NCBI GenBank assembly: GCA_016703265.1
Contig: JADJCK010000014.1
Location: 1-64,000, forward strand
Length of the DNA: 64,000 nt
Reading direction: 5' to 3'
Origin: a bacterium
GTDB lineage: Bacteria; Krumholzibacteriota; Krumholzibacteriia; LZORAL124-64-63
The translations under genes and the position numbers were made by a program. Below, piece after piece: positions 25,164 through 34,096 of this stretch; positions within the stretch are counted from its first letter, which is position 1; each line of letters begins with the position of its first letter. The notes below the pieces were generated by a model. It had not been told where the DNA came from. It searched no databases and saw nothing but the letters and a program-made list of their open reading frames with translations.

Positions 25164-26363
25164 CTATGGGGCCCTGGTTGTCGACCGGGGCCCGGCCTGG
25201 GCCGGGAACAGGAATCGGGCAGCCGCGGGAAAGCGCCGCGCCCAGAACGACTCGTGGTGGCGTGCGCCGTCATCCTCGACGACGAGGAGGTCTTCGCCCT
25301 CGCGGAATCCGCGGCGCAGGAGCGCTTCGCGAAGGGCGCGCAGGTCGTCGAGGGAGTCGTCGACGCCGTTGCCGTCGCCGTCCTGCAGGTTGCCTTCCTC
25401 GCGCGATCCCATGTCGACGTACAGGCGCACGGCGGGACGCGGTCGCGAGGCCGCCATGGCCTGCGGCGCGTGGCCGGCCCAGGCCAGGCTGGGCGACAGC
25501 GCAGCCAGGCGGCCGAAGACGTCGGGGCGCGCATAGGCCGCATGCAGGGCCATGAGCCCGCCGAACGAGGACCCGCACAGACCCGTGTGGGTGGGGCCGT
25601 CGAGTGTACGGAAGGCGCGGTCGACGGCAGGCTTCAGCACCTCGACGATGGCGCGCAGGTGATCGCCCCCGCCGCCGGTTGCTTCGCGCCAGGCGGGCTC
25701 CGGCCAGGGCGTGTACTCCCGCGCGCGCAGGCCCTCGCCGTTGGCCACTGCCACGGCGATGAGCGGTTCGACCCCGCCCGCGTCCACGAGCCGGGCCAGC
25801 GATTCGTCCACTTCCCACTCGCCCGCGAAGCTGGTGGCGGCATCGAAGACGTTCTGGCCGTCCAGCAGGTAGAGCACGGGGTAGCGGCGCGCCGGGTCGT
25901 CCTCGTAGCCGGGCGGCAGCCAGACCCAGACGCGGCGGCCGTCCAGGAAGCCGGGGACCTCGAGCCGCCGCACATCGCCGGTCGTGCTCGCTCGCGGCGG
26001 GGAGCCGTCGGCCCAGCCGGCAACCGCCAGCGACAGCGTCGTGTCGCCGAGCGCCACGTGCAGGCGGTTCTGGAGCTCCTCGCCGGCCGGCCCCTTCTCC
26101 ACGGACGACCAGCCGCCGAGCGTGAACTTGAACTGCAGGGGCTGCCCGTCAGGGAACGTCGCCCGTCGCCGCCACAGCCCGTCGCTGCCGCGCTCCAGCG
26201 CCCACGCCGCCTCTCCCGGGCGCCAGCCCTGGAAGTCGCCCGCCACGTACACCACGGCCTGTGCCGGCGTCGACGGGGGTACCGACACCTCGAAGGTGAC
26301 TTCCGCGGCCCGGGCACAGAACGCCAGGACCACCATGCCGATGACAACGGCCGCTGCCTTCAT
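25164..26363 (-). CDS. Secreted esterase (esterase D-like) with N-terminal CBM48-like domain
   Basis: 399 residues. The start (complement of 26361-26363) follows GGGAGC; upstream codons run into the symporter promoter. Signal peptide to CARA-AE. Residues 20-115 resemble the E-set glycogen-binding fold (VYVAGDFQGWRPGEAAWALER, LQFKFTLGGWSSVEKG). The catalytic domain has RVWVWLPPGYEDDPARRYPVLYLLDGQ, the nucleophile elbow GLCGSSFGGLMAL, and a late His in ARHHESFWARR. The combination is known from feruloyl- and siderophore-esterase relatives. It would cleave an ester on a glycan or chelator in the periplasm or outside. It is divergent from the symporter gene. Confidence 0.82.
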   Translation of the reverse strand: MKAAAVVIGMVVLAFCARAAEVTFEVSVPPSTPAQAVVYVAGDFQGWRPGEAAWALERGSDGLWRRRATFPDGQPLQFKFTLGGWSSVEKGPAGEELQNRLHVALGDTTLSLAVAGWADGSPPRASTTGDVRRLEVPGFLDGRRVWVWLPPGYEDDPARRYPVLYLLDGQNVFDAATSFAGEWEVDESLARLVDAGGVEPLIAVAVANGEGLRAREYTPWPEPAWREATGGGGDHLRAIVEVLKPAVDRAFRTLDGPTHTGLCGSSFGGLMALHAAYARPDVFGRLAALSPSLAWAGHAPQAMAASRPRPAVRLYVDMGSREEGNLQDGDGNGVDDSLDDLRALREALLRRGFREGEDLLVVEDDGARHHESFWARRFPAAARFLFPAQAGPRSTTRAP

Positions 26364-26469
26364 GGATCGAGCTCCCGATCGGCGCTTTTTGCTGACACGG
26401 CCCGCCCCCATCGTCCAGAATGATCCCCATCCGCCCTGATACCGGATCCCGGGACGCCGAGAGGATACC

Positions 26470-28077
26470 ATGAACCGCCTGGCCTGGCTCGACTGGTTGG
26501 TCATTGCCGCGTACTTCGCACTGGTGTTCTTCATCGCCTGGCTCTACACGCGGCGCGAGCGCGTGCGCGAGAGTTCCGGGCAGTACTTCCTGGCCGGCCG
26601 GGACGTGGGCTGGTTCGTGGTGGGCGCTTCGCTGTTCGCCTCGAACATCGGTTCGGAACACCTGGTGGGCCTGGCGGGCACCGGCGCCGCCAGCGGCGTC
26701 GCGGTCGGGCAGTTCGAGGTGCTGGCCTCGCTGATCCTGCTGCTGCTGGGCTGGGTGTTCGTCCCGTTCTACCTGCGCAGCGGCGTCACCACCATGCCCG
26801 AGTTCCTCGAGCGCCGGTACTCGCCGGCGGCGCGCTGGTACCTGGCCGTCATCTCGGTGGTGGGCTATGTGCTGACGAAGATCTCGGTCACCATCGCCGC
26901 CGGCGGCATCGTCTTCGGCGCGCTGATGGGGCTCGATTTCTGGGTCGGCGCGCTGATCGTCGTGGTGGCCACCGGCATCTACACGGTGCTGGGCGGCCTG
27001 CGCGCGGTGCTCATCACCGACACGCTGCAGTTGTTCGTGCTGCTGATCGGCTCGCTGGTGCTCACCTTTGCCGGCGTGAACGCCCTGGGCGGCTGGTCCC
27101 AGCTGAAGGCGAGCGCCGGCCCCGGCTTCTTCGACATGTGGCTGCCGGCCACCGACCCGAACTTCCCCTGGACCGGCATCCTGCTGGGGGCGCCCATCCT
27201 CGGCGTCTGGTACTGGTGCACCGACCAGTTCATCGTCCAGCGCGTGCTGGCGGCACGCAATCTCGACCATGCGCGTGGCGGCACCATCTTCGCCGCCCTC
27301 CTGAAGCTGCTGCCCGTGGTGCTGTTCGTGCTGCCGGGCGTCGCGGCCTACGGGCTGGTGCAGCAGGGCAAGCTGGTGCTGGAAAGGCCCGACCAGGCGC
27401 TGCCGGCGATGGTCACGGCCCTGCTGCCGGCCGGACTGCGCGGCATCGTCGTGGCGGGGCTGCTCGCGGCGCTCATGAGCTCGCTGTCGTCGGTGTTCAA
27501 CTCGTGCTCGACCCTGATGACCTTCGACATCTACCGCAAGCTGAAGCCGGCGGCTTCCGAGCGGCAACTGGTGGCGTTCGGCCAGATCGCCACCGGCGTG
27601 CTGGTGCTGCTGGCCGTGCTGTGGATCCCGCTGATGGCGCGCATCTCGGGCCAGCTCTACCAGTACCTGCAGAGCGTGCAGGCGTACATCTCGCCGCCCA
27701 TCGCGGCGGTCTTCCTGCTGGGCCTGTTCTGGACGCGCGTGAACGCGCGCGGCGCCATGGCCGCCCTCGGCGCGGGCTTCGTGCTGGGCGCGCTGCGACT
27801 GGTGCTGGAATTGAACGCGGGGTCGCTGGACGGCCTGCTGCTGGCCTACGCGAAGATGAACTTCCTGCACTTCGCGGCGATGCTGTTCGCGATCTGCGTC
27901 GCCGTGCTCGTGCTCGTGAGCCTGACGGCGCCCGCGCCTTCGAGCGCACAACTGGCCGGGTTGACGTACGCGACGGCGGGGCCGAACGTACCGTCGAAGC
28001 ATCGCGGGCTGCTGGTCTGGCTGAGCTGGCTGGTGGTCCTGGGAGTCGCGATCACCTGGTGGGTGTTCCGCGGCTGA
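26470..28077 (+). CDS. SGLT-type Na+/sugar symporter (SSS family)
   Basis: A 535-residue inner membrane transporter with 13-14 helices. The start MNRLAWLDWLVIAAYFALVF is the usual helix 0/1. SSS signatures include FLAGRDVGWFVVGASLFASN, the SGLT-like IGSEHLVGLAGTGAASG, and the block GLLAALMSSLSSVFNSCSTL that carries the Na2-site Ser residues. KISVTIAAGG and LGAPILGVWYWCTDQFIVQR are also characteristic of SGLT members. It likely imports a monosaccharide released by nearby glycosidases; substrate unproven. It may be cotranscribed with the HD-domain gene 23 bases downstream. Confidence 0.9.
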   Translation: MNRLAWLDWLVIAAYFALVFFIAWLYTRRERVRESSGQYFLAGRDVGWFVVGASLFASNIGSEHLVGLAGTGAASGVAVGQFEVLASLILLLLGWVFVPFYLRSGVTTMPEFLERRYSPAARWYLAVISVVGYVLTKISVTIAAGGIVFGALMGLDFWVGALIVVVATGIYTVLGGLRAVLITDTLQLFVLLIGSLVLTFAGVNALGGWSQLKASAGPGFFDMWLPATDPNFPWTGILLGAPILGVWYWCTDQFIVQRVLAARNLDHARGGTIFAALLKLLPVVLFVLPGVAAYGLVQQGKLVLERPDQALPAMVTALLPAGLRGIVVAGLLAALMSSLSSVFNSCSTLMTFDIYRKLKPAASERQLVAFGQIATGVLVLLAVLWIPLMARISGQLYQYLQSVQAYISPPIAAVFLLGLFWTRVNARGAMAALGAGFVLGALRLVLELNAGSLDGLLLAYAKMNFLHFAAMLFAICVAVLVLVSLTAPAPSSAQLAGLTYATAGPNVPSKHRGLLVWLSWLVVLGVAITWWVFRG

Positions 28078-28100
28078 AACCGTGGCGAAAGGTCCCGAAC

Positions 28101-28664
28101 ATGGCCGATGTCGTCGCTGGGCGCCTGCTGGACATGCTGATGCAGGCCAACCGGCTGAAAACAACGCCGCGCACCGGCTGGTTCCAGCGCGGCGTGCCTT
28201 CGCCCGAAAGCGTGGCCGACCACAGCCATGGCGTGGCGCTCATCGCGCTGGCGCTGCTCGGCAGCGTGCCGGAGAAGCTGGACCGTGCGAAGGTGCTGGC
28301 GATGGCCATCGCCCATGACCTGGCCGAGAGCGTGACCGGAGACCTCTCGCTGGGCGCCTCGCGTCTGCTGCCGCCGGGCGCCAAGATGGCCGCCGAGAGC
28401 GCCGCCCTGGACGAACTGCTGGCCGGGATCGGCTTTGCCGGCGAGTGGATGGACCTGTGGGTGGAATTCGAGGCGCAGGCCACGCCCGAGGCCAGGCTCG
28501 TGCGCGACGCCGACCGGCTGGACCTGCTGGCCACCGCGCTGTCGTACGAGCTCTCGACCGGCACCAGCTGCCTGGAGGAATTCTGGCGCTTCGCGCCGGA
28601 GTCGGGCTTCACCTACGACGTGAGCCGCGAACTGGTGCGCGGGCTGCAGGAGCGCCGCCCATGA
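28101..28664 (+). CDS. HD-domain phosphohydrolase (YfbR/HDDC2-like)
   Basis: 187 residues, cytoplasmic. Metal-binding residues are visible in ESVADHSHGVALIAL (first His), AMAIAHDLAESVTGD (HD pair) and RLVRDADRLDLLATAL (last Asp). This arrangement matches 5'-deoxynucleotidases of the YfbR/HDDC2 group, which dephosphorylate dNMPs. ATG 28101 follows AAAGG; a later Met (MLMQANRLK) is less likely. Its stop overlaps the start of the DUF1543 gene (ATGA), which shows translational coupling. Confidence 0.85.
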   Translation: MADVVAGRLLDMLMQANRLKTTPRTGWFQRGVPSPESVADHSHGVALIALALLGSVPEKLDRAKVLAMAIAHDLAESVTGDLSLGASRLLPPGAKMAAESAALDELLAGIGFAGEWMDLWVEFEAQATPEARLVRDADRLDLLATALSYELSTGTSCLEEFWRFAPESGFTYDVSRELVRGLQERRP

Positions 28665-29203
28665 AGCTGTTTGCGGTCATGCTCGGCGGCACCGCCCCCG
28701 GCGCCAATACGGAACTGCACGATGCGGTCTTCGCCGTCGGCGACACCATCGAGTCCACGTATGAGCAGCTGATGGGCCAGTGGTTCGGCGCGTTGCGCGG
28801 GCTGCACATCGATTCGTGGCTGCCGCTCGAGGTGGTCGACGGGCATCGCGTGGTGCTGCGCCCGGAGCCGCCAGGCGGTTCGCGCCGCCTGTGGTTCATC
28901 AACCTGGGCGCCTACCGCAGCGGACGCTTCGGCGAGCTGCACGAGGTCGCCTTCCTCGTGGCCGAGACGGGCGACGAGGTCAAGTCGCGCGCCCGCGCCG
29001 CCCTGCTGGTCGGCGAGTCCGAACAGCACACCGACGACCTGCACGAAGTCGACGACATCATCGAGGTGGCTGTTGCGGGCGGGCTGCATGTGCACCTGGA
29101 GCCCGCCGCCGACCCCGCGGCGGCGCTTGAGCCGGTCAACGGCTGGCACCCGCTGCCCGAAGGCGTGATCGCCGCCTACGCATTGAAGTCGGGGCGGGTC
29201 TAG
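28661..29203 (+). CDS. DUF1543 protein
   Basis: 180 residues. The opening KLFAVMLGGTAPGANTELHD and the block HIDSWLPLEVVDGHRVVL are diagnostic of DUF1543. A second half with FINLGAYRSGRFGELHEVAFLVA repeats a similar fold. These proteins are cytoplasmic and have no known biochemical function. The ATG overlaps the stop of the HD phosphohydrolase, so the two are one transcript and perhaps linked in function. It ends 20 bases before the convergent GH31 gene. Confidence 0.85.
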   Translation: MKLFAVMLGGTAPGANTELHDAVFAVGDTIESTYEQLMGQWFGALRGLHIDSWLPLEVVDGHRVVLRPEPPGGSRRLWFINLGAYRSGRFGELHEVAFLVAETGDEVKSRARAALLVGESEQHTDDLHEVDDIIEVAVAGGLHVHLEPAADPAAALEPVNGWHPLPEGVIAAYALKSGRV

Positions 29204-29222
29204 TCCCGACAGCGGCCCTTCC

Positions 29223-31385
29223 TCAGCGCACCACCCGCACATGCGTGGACCACACGCCCGCCGTCCAGTCGCCGTCCACCCGCGCAGACTCCAGGCGCCC
29301 GTCACCGTAGGTGAACTGCGTCAGGCGGTACTCGCCGTCCAGGTGGCCGTGGCCGTCGCCGGCGTCCTCGTAGAGCGCCCCGACGGCGCGGCCCTGCGCA
29401 TCGGGATTGACGAGCAGTTCGACCTCTTCGAGCGCTTTCTCGTCCGACCACTGCACGAGCGGCCCGAGCGGCAGTGCGGCCCCTTCGCGCAGGAACAGGC
29501 GCGGCAGGTCGGCGTCGGTCAGGTCACCGTCCACGAGCGAGATCTCGCGCCAGTTGCCGCGCGGGAACGCCGGCAACGGAGCGGCCGGGTCGCGCCGGCC
29601 CGGCTTCACGTTGGCCACCACGAGCAGGTCGTCGCCGAGCAGGAAGGCGTCGTCGACATCGCGCAGCGCCGGGTCGGCCGGGTCGGCGAAGAAGACCGGC
29701 CGCGCGATGGGCAGGCCGCTGCGTGCGGCCTCGCGCGCCAGCGTGTAGAAGTACGGCAGCAGGCGGTAGCGACGCTGCAGGGCCAGGCGGCAGGTGTTCT
29801 CGACGTCCTTGCCGAACGACCACGGTTCCTTGTCGATGTTACCCTTGCCGGTGTGTCCGCGCGCGAACGGCAGCAGCGCGCCGACACCCATCCAGCGCGC
29901 GTACAGCGGGCCGTCGCCGGGGCCGACAAAGCCGCCGATGTCCGGACCGCTCAGCGGCTGCCCCGACAGGCCCAGGTTCAGGACCATCGACAGCGACATG
30001 TCGAGGTGGTCCCAGCTGGCCGTGTTGTCGCCCGTCCACGTCGCGGCCCAGCGCTGGCCGCCGAGGTGCGAGGCTCGGGTCAGCACGAACGGTCTCTGCC
30101 GCGGGCGCGCCTGTTCGAAGCCCTCGTACGTCGCGCGCGACATCAGCATGCCGTAGACGTTGTGGTAGCGCGCATGCGTGCCGGTGCCGCCCAGCTCCGG
30201 GTCGGCGCGATGCACGTTGGTGACCGGCATCGTGTGGCCGTCGACGTTGAAGACGGCCGGCTCGTTCATGTCGTTCCAGATGCCGTCCAGGCCCAGGCTG
30301 AGGAACTGCCCGTAGAGGCCGCCCCACCAGGCCCGCACGCGTTCGATCGTGAAGTCGGGGAACACGCAGTTGCCCGGCCAGACCGAACCCTGGTAGGGCT
30401 TGCCTGCCGGCGTCTGCACCCAGGCGTCGAGCGCGTCGCCCGTCTCGAACACGTGGTAGCCGCTCTCCTGCTTGATGCCCGGGTCGATGATGGCCACGGT
30501 GCGGAAGCCCTGCGCCTGCAGCTCGCCGTCCAGTCCGCGCAGGTCGGGAAACGCGTTCGCATCGACCGTGAAGCAGCGGAAGCCGTCCATGTAGTCGATG
30601 TCGAGCCAGATGACGTCGCAGGGGATGGCGCGGCTGCGGAAGCCGTCGGCGATCTCGCGCACGCGATCGTCGGGTGTGTAGGAATAGCGGCACTGGTGGT
30701 AGCCCAGGGCCCAGCGAGGCGGCAGGTGCATGGTGCCCGTCAGCGCGGCCAGGGCGCGGACGACGTCCTGCGGCGATGCGCCCTCGATGACGATCACCGC
30801 GAACTCCGGCCCCGCCGCCTCGAAACGGATGCCCTGGTTCAGGTCGATCAGGCAGCGCTCCGGCGTGTCGGCCAGCACGCCGTACGCCGAGCCGTCGCTC
30901 CGGACGGCCAGCACCCAGGGGTGCGACTGGTACAGGCTGAGCTCGGCGCGCTGCCAGCCGTAGGCATCGGTGTTCCAGGCAACGGTGCGCGTGCGGTTGC
31001 GGCGCAGGCCGCCGGCCACCTCGCCGGTGCCGTAGAGGTCGGTGCCTTCGGCCACCGGCAGCCAGGCGGCTGCGCGGCCCTGGACCCTGGAGAACACGGG
31101 CGTGCGCACCGCGTCGGCCGACCAGTCCGGCGGCGGCGGGCCGTCGGGGCGCAGCGGCGCCTGCAGGCACAGCGACGGCGGCGCCTGGTCACGCGCGGCG
31201 GCCGAGGCATGGAAGACGACGGCGCGGGTGCCGGGCACGGGCTCGGGCAGGGATTGTCCCGCCGGGGGCGTGGGCGCTGCCGCCTGGGCACGTGCTGCAG
31301 GCACGGCCGCGAACACGGCGAGCACGGCAACGAGCGCTGCCGGCACGAGGGCACAGGACATGGTCGAGCGTCGGGTCAGGCTCAT
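29223..31385 (-). CDS. Secreted GH31 alpha-glucosidase-family hydrolase
   Basis: 720 residues. Start taken at the complement of 31383-31385 (MSLTRRSTMSCALV); an AAGGAA site lies about 11 bases upstream. Signal peptide ends near ARA-QA. The N-terminal beta-sandwich contains GEVAGGLRRNRTRTVAWNTDAYG. The catalytic barrel has the nucleophile in GIWNDMNEPAVF and the acid/base Asp in TWTGDNTASWDHL, plus the family blocks RWALGYHQCRYSY, DVIWLDIDYMDGFR and GADIGGF-like GPDIGGFVG. The usual reaction is retaining hydrolysis of alpha-glucosides; alpha-xyloside and other uses exist. It likely feeds the neighbouring symporter. It converges with the DUF1543 gene. Confidence 0.92.
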   Translation of the reverse strand: MSLTRRSTMSCALVPAALVAVLAVFAAVPAARAQAAAPTPPAGQSLPEPVPGTRAVVFHASAAARDQAPPSLCLQAPLRPDGPPPPDWSADAVRTPVFSRVQGRAAAWLPVAEGTDLYGTGEVAGGLRRNRTRTVAWNTDAYGWQRAELSLYQSHPWVLAVRSDGSAYGVLADTPERCLIDLNQGIRFEAAGPEFAVIVIEGASPQDVVRALAALTGTMHLPPRWALGYHQCRYSYTPDDRVREIADGFRSRAIPCDVIWLDIDYMDGFRCFTVDANAFPDLRGLDGELQAQGFRTVAIIDPGIKQESGYHVFETGDALDAWVQTPAGKPYQGSVWPGNCVFPDFTIERVRAWWGGLYGQFLSLGLDGIWNDMNEPAVFNVDGHTMPVTNVHRADPELGGTGTHARYHNVYGMLMSRATYEGFEQARPRQRPFVLTRASHLGGQRWAATWTGDNTASWDHLDMSLSMVLNLGLSGQPLSGPDIGGFVGPGDGPLYARWMGVGALLPFARGHTGKGNIDKEPWSFGKDVENTCRLALQRRYRLLPYFYTLAREAARSGLPIARPVFFADPADPALRDVDDAFLLGDDLLVVANVKPGRRDPAAPLPAFPRGNWREISLVDGDLTDADLPRLFLREGAALPLGPLVQWSDEKALEEVELLVNPDAQGRAVGALYEDAGDGHGHLDGEYRLTQFTYGDGRLESARVDGDWTAGVWSTHVRVVR

Positions 31386-31474
31386 GGCGGGCTGTTCCTT
31401 CCACCGGGTTTGCCGCAGCATAGCGTCTGCCGGCGCGGGGCTCAAGACCGGTGGCCACGTTGGGGGAAAGCAAC

Positions 31475-31502
31475 CGGCCGGGGGTCCGCAGTCCCCCGGC
31501 CG
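31475..31502 (-). terminator. Terminator hairpin after the endonuclease gene
   Basis: A 10-bp stem (CGGCCGGGGG, 31475-31484, with 31493-31502) and 8-base loop, 40 bases past the stop of the endonuclease gene on the minus strand. Confidence 0.7.
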
Positions 31503-31543
31503 TTGCCGCCGCCCGAAGGCGGCCGCCACCTGTTGAAGGGCGG

Positions 31544-32713
31544 CTATTTGAGCAGGATGGCCGGCTTGGTGTCGATGCCGGCGCTGTTCTGCACGCGGAA
31601 GAAGTAGGCGCCGCTCGCGACGGAGCCGCCCGCCTCGTCGGTGCCGTCCCAGCGCAGCACGTGCTCGCCGGCGTCATAACTGTCGTTGAGCAGCACGCGC
31701 ACCAGGCGACCACCCACCGTGAACACTTCCACGCGCACCTGGCCCGCCTCCGGCAGGCTGAAGGCGATGTTCGTGTTCGGGTTGAACGGGTTCGGGTAGA
31801 TCGACTGGATCTCGGCCGCCGCCAGCGGCAGGTCGCCCACGCCGCTGATGTAGCCCTGGAAGATCGGCAGCACCCACTCCGGGTGGTCGATGAACGGATT
31901 CCGGTTGTGCTGGTACGTGTAGACGATGTCGTTGCGGTTCCGCTCGCGATCGCTCACGGGGTCCTGCACGTGCCACTGCAGCAGCGTGGTGAGGATGCCC
32001 ATGTAGGCCACGTCGAGGTTCACGCCCGTGTTCGAGGCGACGATCAGGTTGATGTCGTCGGTCAGGATCAGGTCCGGCTCCGTGCCGTCGCCCTCGTAGC
32101 GCACATCGAAATAGAGCAGCGCGCGGGCAACGTCGCCGCGGCGGCCGGTCCAGGTCTCCCAGCGCCCCTCGGGCAGGATGTTCTGGCGGTAGTTGGTGCC
32201 CGATTCGCCGTTGTAGACAGCCGTGGGGTACGACTGCGTGATGACCGTGCAGGTGTCGTAGACGTTGTTGCTGCGCGAGCTGTTGTAGCTGCTGTTGCAC
32301 AGGAAGAGCATGTGGCAGTCGCTGTACGGCAGCACCGACGAGCCGTCGTTGGGGAATCCAAAGCTCTTCGGCCAGGTGTGCTCGCGGTCGTACTCGGCAT
32401 TGCCGGCGCCGTACTTGATGTACGAGGTGTTCTTGTAGACGTCGATGATGCGTCCGCTGTCGAGCGGGTCCTGGTCGGCCAGTTCGAGTACGTTCCAGGT
32501 GTCGGTCGAGGCGGCGGTGTACGGGATCTTCACATGCCCGGCCCGGATCACCGTGTGAAGCGTGGCCCGCAGGGTGGCCGGCGTCGTGGTGTCGACCGCG
32601 TCGTAGTAGCCGATCGGCGCGTCGGCCTGCGCGACCGCGGCGGCCAGCAGCGAGATGATGACAGCGCACGACCGCACCGGGCCCCAGGGCCGCAAATTGT
32701 TCCTGAACAGCAT
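31544..32713 (-). CDS. Secreted endonuclease I with FlgD-like sorting module
   Basis: 389 residues. The start (complement of 32711-32713) gives a signal peptide MLFRNNLRPWG...AVAQA. The nuclease domain (about 33-275) carries the His-Me finger motif REHTWPKSFGFPN, the DCHMLFLCNSSYNSSRSN block and a later HNRNPFIDHPEWV block, as in EndA/NucM. Such enzymes cut extracellular DNA and RNA non-specifically. The C-terminus is the same FlgD/T9SS-like module as in other proteins here (IYPNPFNPNTNIAFSLPEAG, WDGTDEAGGSVASGAYFFRV). It has its own extended -10 promoter and a hairpin terminator, so it is a single-gene unit. Confidence 0.92.
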   Translation of the reverse strand: MLFRNNLRPWGPVRSCAVIISLLAAAVAQADAPIGYYDAVDTTTPATLRATLHTVIRAGHVKIPYTAASTDTWNVLELADQDPLDSGRIIDVYKNTSYIKYGAGNAEYDREHTWPKSFGFPNDGSSVLPYSDCHMLFLCNSSYNSSRSNNVYDTCTVITQSYPTAVYNGESGTNYRQNILPEGRWETWTGRRGDVARALLYFDVRYEGDGTEPDLILTDDINLIVASNTGVNLDVAYMGILTTLLQWHVQDPVSDRERNRNDIVYTYQHNRNPFIDHPEWVLPIFQGYISGVGDLPLAAAEIQSIYPNPFNPNTNIAFSLPEAGQVRVEVFTVGGRLVRVLLNDSYDAGEHVLRWDGTDEAGGSVASGAYFFRVQNSAGIDTKPAILLK

Positions 32714-32787
32714 GTTAACCACCAGGTTCCGTGTTGGCCCACTTGCGTGGGACCGGGCTCCCCCCATCCGGCGATCGATTCTGCATA

Positions 32788-32816
32788 ATCATAACATTAC
32801 TTGACGGGCAATACAA
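32788..32816 (-). promoter_or_regulatory. Promoter of the endonuclease I gene
   Basis: On the minus strand: TTGTAT (32811-32816), 17 bases, then TATGAT (32788-32793), preceded by TG one base before, an extended -10. It is a rare AT-rich patch and would give a leader of about 70 bases. Confidence 0.6.
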
Positions 32817-32846
32817 TAGGTTCCGGCACCGGGCCCCGGCCGGCGT

Positions 32847-34025
32847 TCACACCCGCCAGGCCCAGCCCCGACGGTACAGCACCCAGGCAACCGTCATCCA
32901 GACCAGGACCTGGGCGCTCGCAAACAACACCGATCCCCATTCGGGGCCTGCCCAGGGCACGAAAGCGTGGCGGTAAAGCAGCGTGCGCAGCGTGGTGGGC
33001 GTGCCGCCGGCGAGGCTCCAGCGCGCGTTCACGAGCAGGCGCGCCAGAAGGCCCGAGCCGAAGAACATCAGCATGGGGTTGAATCCGAACGCCTCGAAGG
33101 GAAGCATCGGGCGACGCCAGCCGCGGATGTCGACCAGCCACGCCACCGCCGCCAGGGCGACACAGGCCAGGCCGCCCGTCAGGAGTACGTAGGTGGCGGT
33201 CCAGAGCGACTTGTTGACCGGCTCGAGGGGCGCCAGAAGCCGGCCGACCGCAGCCAGTCCGGCTCCGGCCAGGGCGAGGGCGGCCAACCGGCGCGTCGCC
33301 AGCGGCGCCCGCCCGAGCCAAGACACCACCGCGAACCCGAACAGCGTGGTCAGGGTCGCCGTGAGCGTCGACAGCAGCCCCTCGGGATCGCTGCCGCCAT
33401 CGACGCCGACGCTCAGCATGTGCCCGGCGCCGAGCACCTGGAGGTCGATCCAGCGGGCAAGATTGTCGGCCGCCTCGAAGCTGCCGCCACCCCACCCGTC
33501 GAGCAGTGGCGCGCGCATGGCGACTTCATAGAGGAGCAGGAGAACGGCGGCGGCCGCGATGCGGCGGCGCTGACCGGGCCAGGCGACGATGATGGTCGAG
33601 GCCAGCAGCCAGCAGCCGCCGATGCGCTGCAGCACGCCCGGCAACCGGAGATGGCTGAAGCTGTCCGCCACGGACTGCAGGGTGAACGCGCGTGCCGCGG
33701 TGGGGTCGAGCGGAAGGCCGAAAGGAAAGGCGTTCAGCACGAGCCCGATCAGGATGATGAGGCCGCCCCGGCGCAGCGAGTGTCGCAGCAGGCTTGCCCG
33801 TGCCTCGCCGTCACGCAGGCGCCGCTCCAGGCTCAGGGCCATGGCCCCGCCCATCGCGAACAGGAAGAACGGGAACACCAGGTCCGTCAGCGTGCAGCCG
33901 TGCCAGGCGGCGTGCCGCAACTGGGAACTGAGGCTCCACTCCCATGATCCGGGGTTGTTGACCTGGATCATGAGCGCGACGGTCAGGCCGCGCAGCACGT
34001 CCAGGGAGACCAGTCTGTGACGCAT
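32847..34025 (-). CDS. HGSNAT-like acyltransferase-family membrane protein (DUF5009 type)
   Basis: 392 residues, 10-11 membrane helices. The start RHRLVSLDVLRGLTVALMIQVNNPGSW is the characteristic opening of this family (R..SLDxxRGLTxxxMxxVNNPG), followed by HGCTLTDLVFPFFLFAMGGAMALSL. Human HGSNAT transfers acetyl from cytosolic acetyl-CoA across a membrane to terminal glucosamine of heparan sulfate; bacterial members are thought to acylate glycans similarly, without proof. ATG complement of 34023-34025 starts at the conserved block. It lies between the GH31/endonuclease group and the genes below. Confidence 0.85.
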   Translation of the reverse strand: MRHRLVSLDVLRGLTVALMIQVNNPGSWEWSLSSQLRHAAWHGCTLTDLVFPFFLFAMGGAMALSLERRLRDGEARASLLRHSLRRGGLIILIGLVLNAFPFGLPLDPTAARAFTLQSVADSFSHLRLPGVLQRIGGCWLLASTIIVAWPGQRRRIAAAAVLLLLYEVAMRAPLLDGWGGGSFEAADNLARWIDLQVLGAGHMLSVGVDGGSDPEGLLSTLTATLTTLFGFAVVSWLGRAPLATRRLAALALAGAGLAAVGRLLAPLEPVNKSLWTATYVLLTGGLACVALAAVAWLVDIRGWRRPMLPFEAFGFNPMLMFFGSGLLARLLVNARWSLAGGTPTTLRTLLYRHAFVPWAGPEWGSVLFASAQVLVWMTVAWVLYRRGWAWRV

Positions 34026-34096
34026 GCGGCCATGGTGCACCGGCAATACCGGTGTTGGCGAGTGTTTTCCGGGAACCGCCTCGCGGCCGGTCCTGC

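Noticed and set aside
26149..28164. A 671-codon minus-strand frame opposite the symporter
   Set aside because: It is Gln/His/Arg-rich shadow of a membrane protein gene; no domain.
29241..31607. A 788-codon plus-strand frame opposite the GH31 gene
   Set aside because: The GH31 catalytic motifs on the minus strand are decisive; this is a shadow frame.
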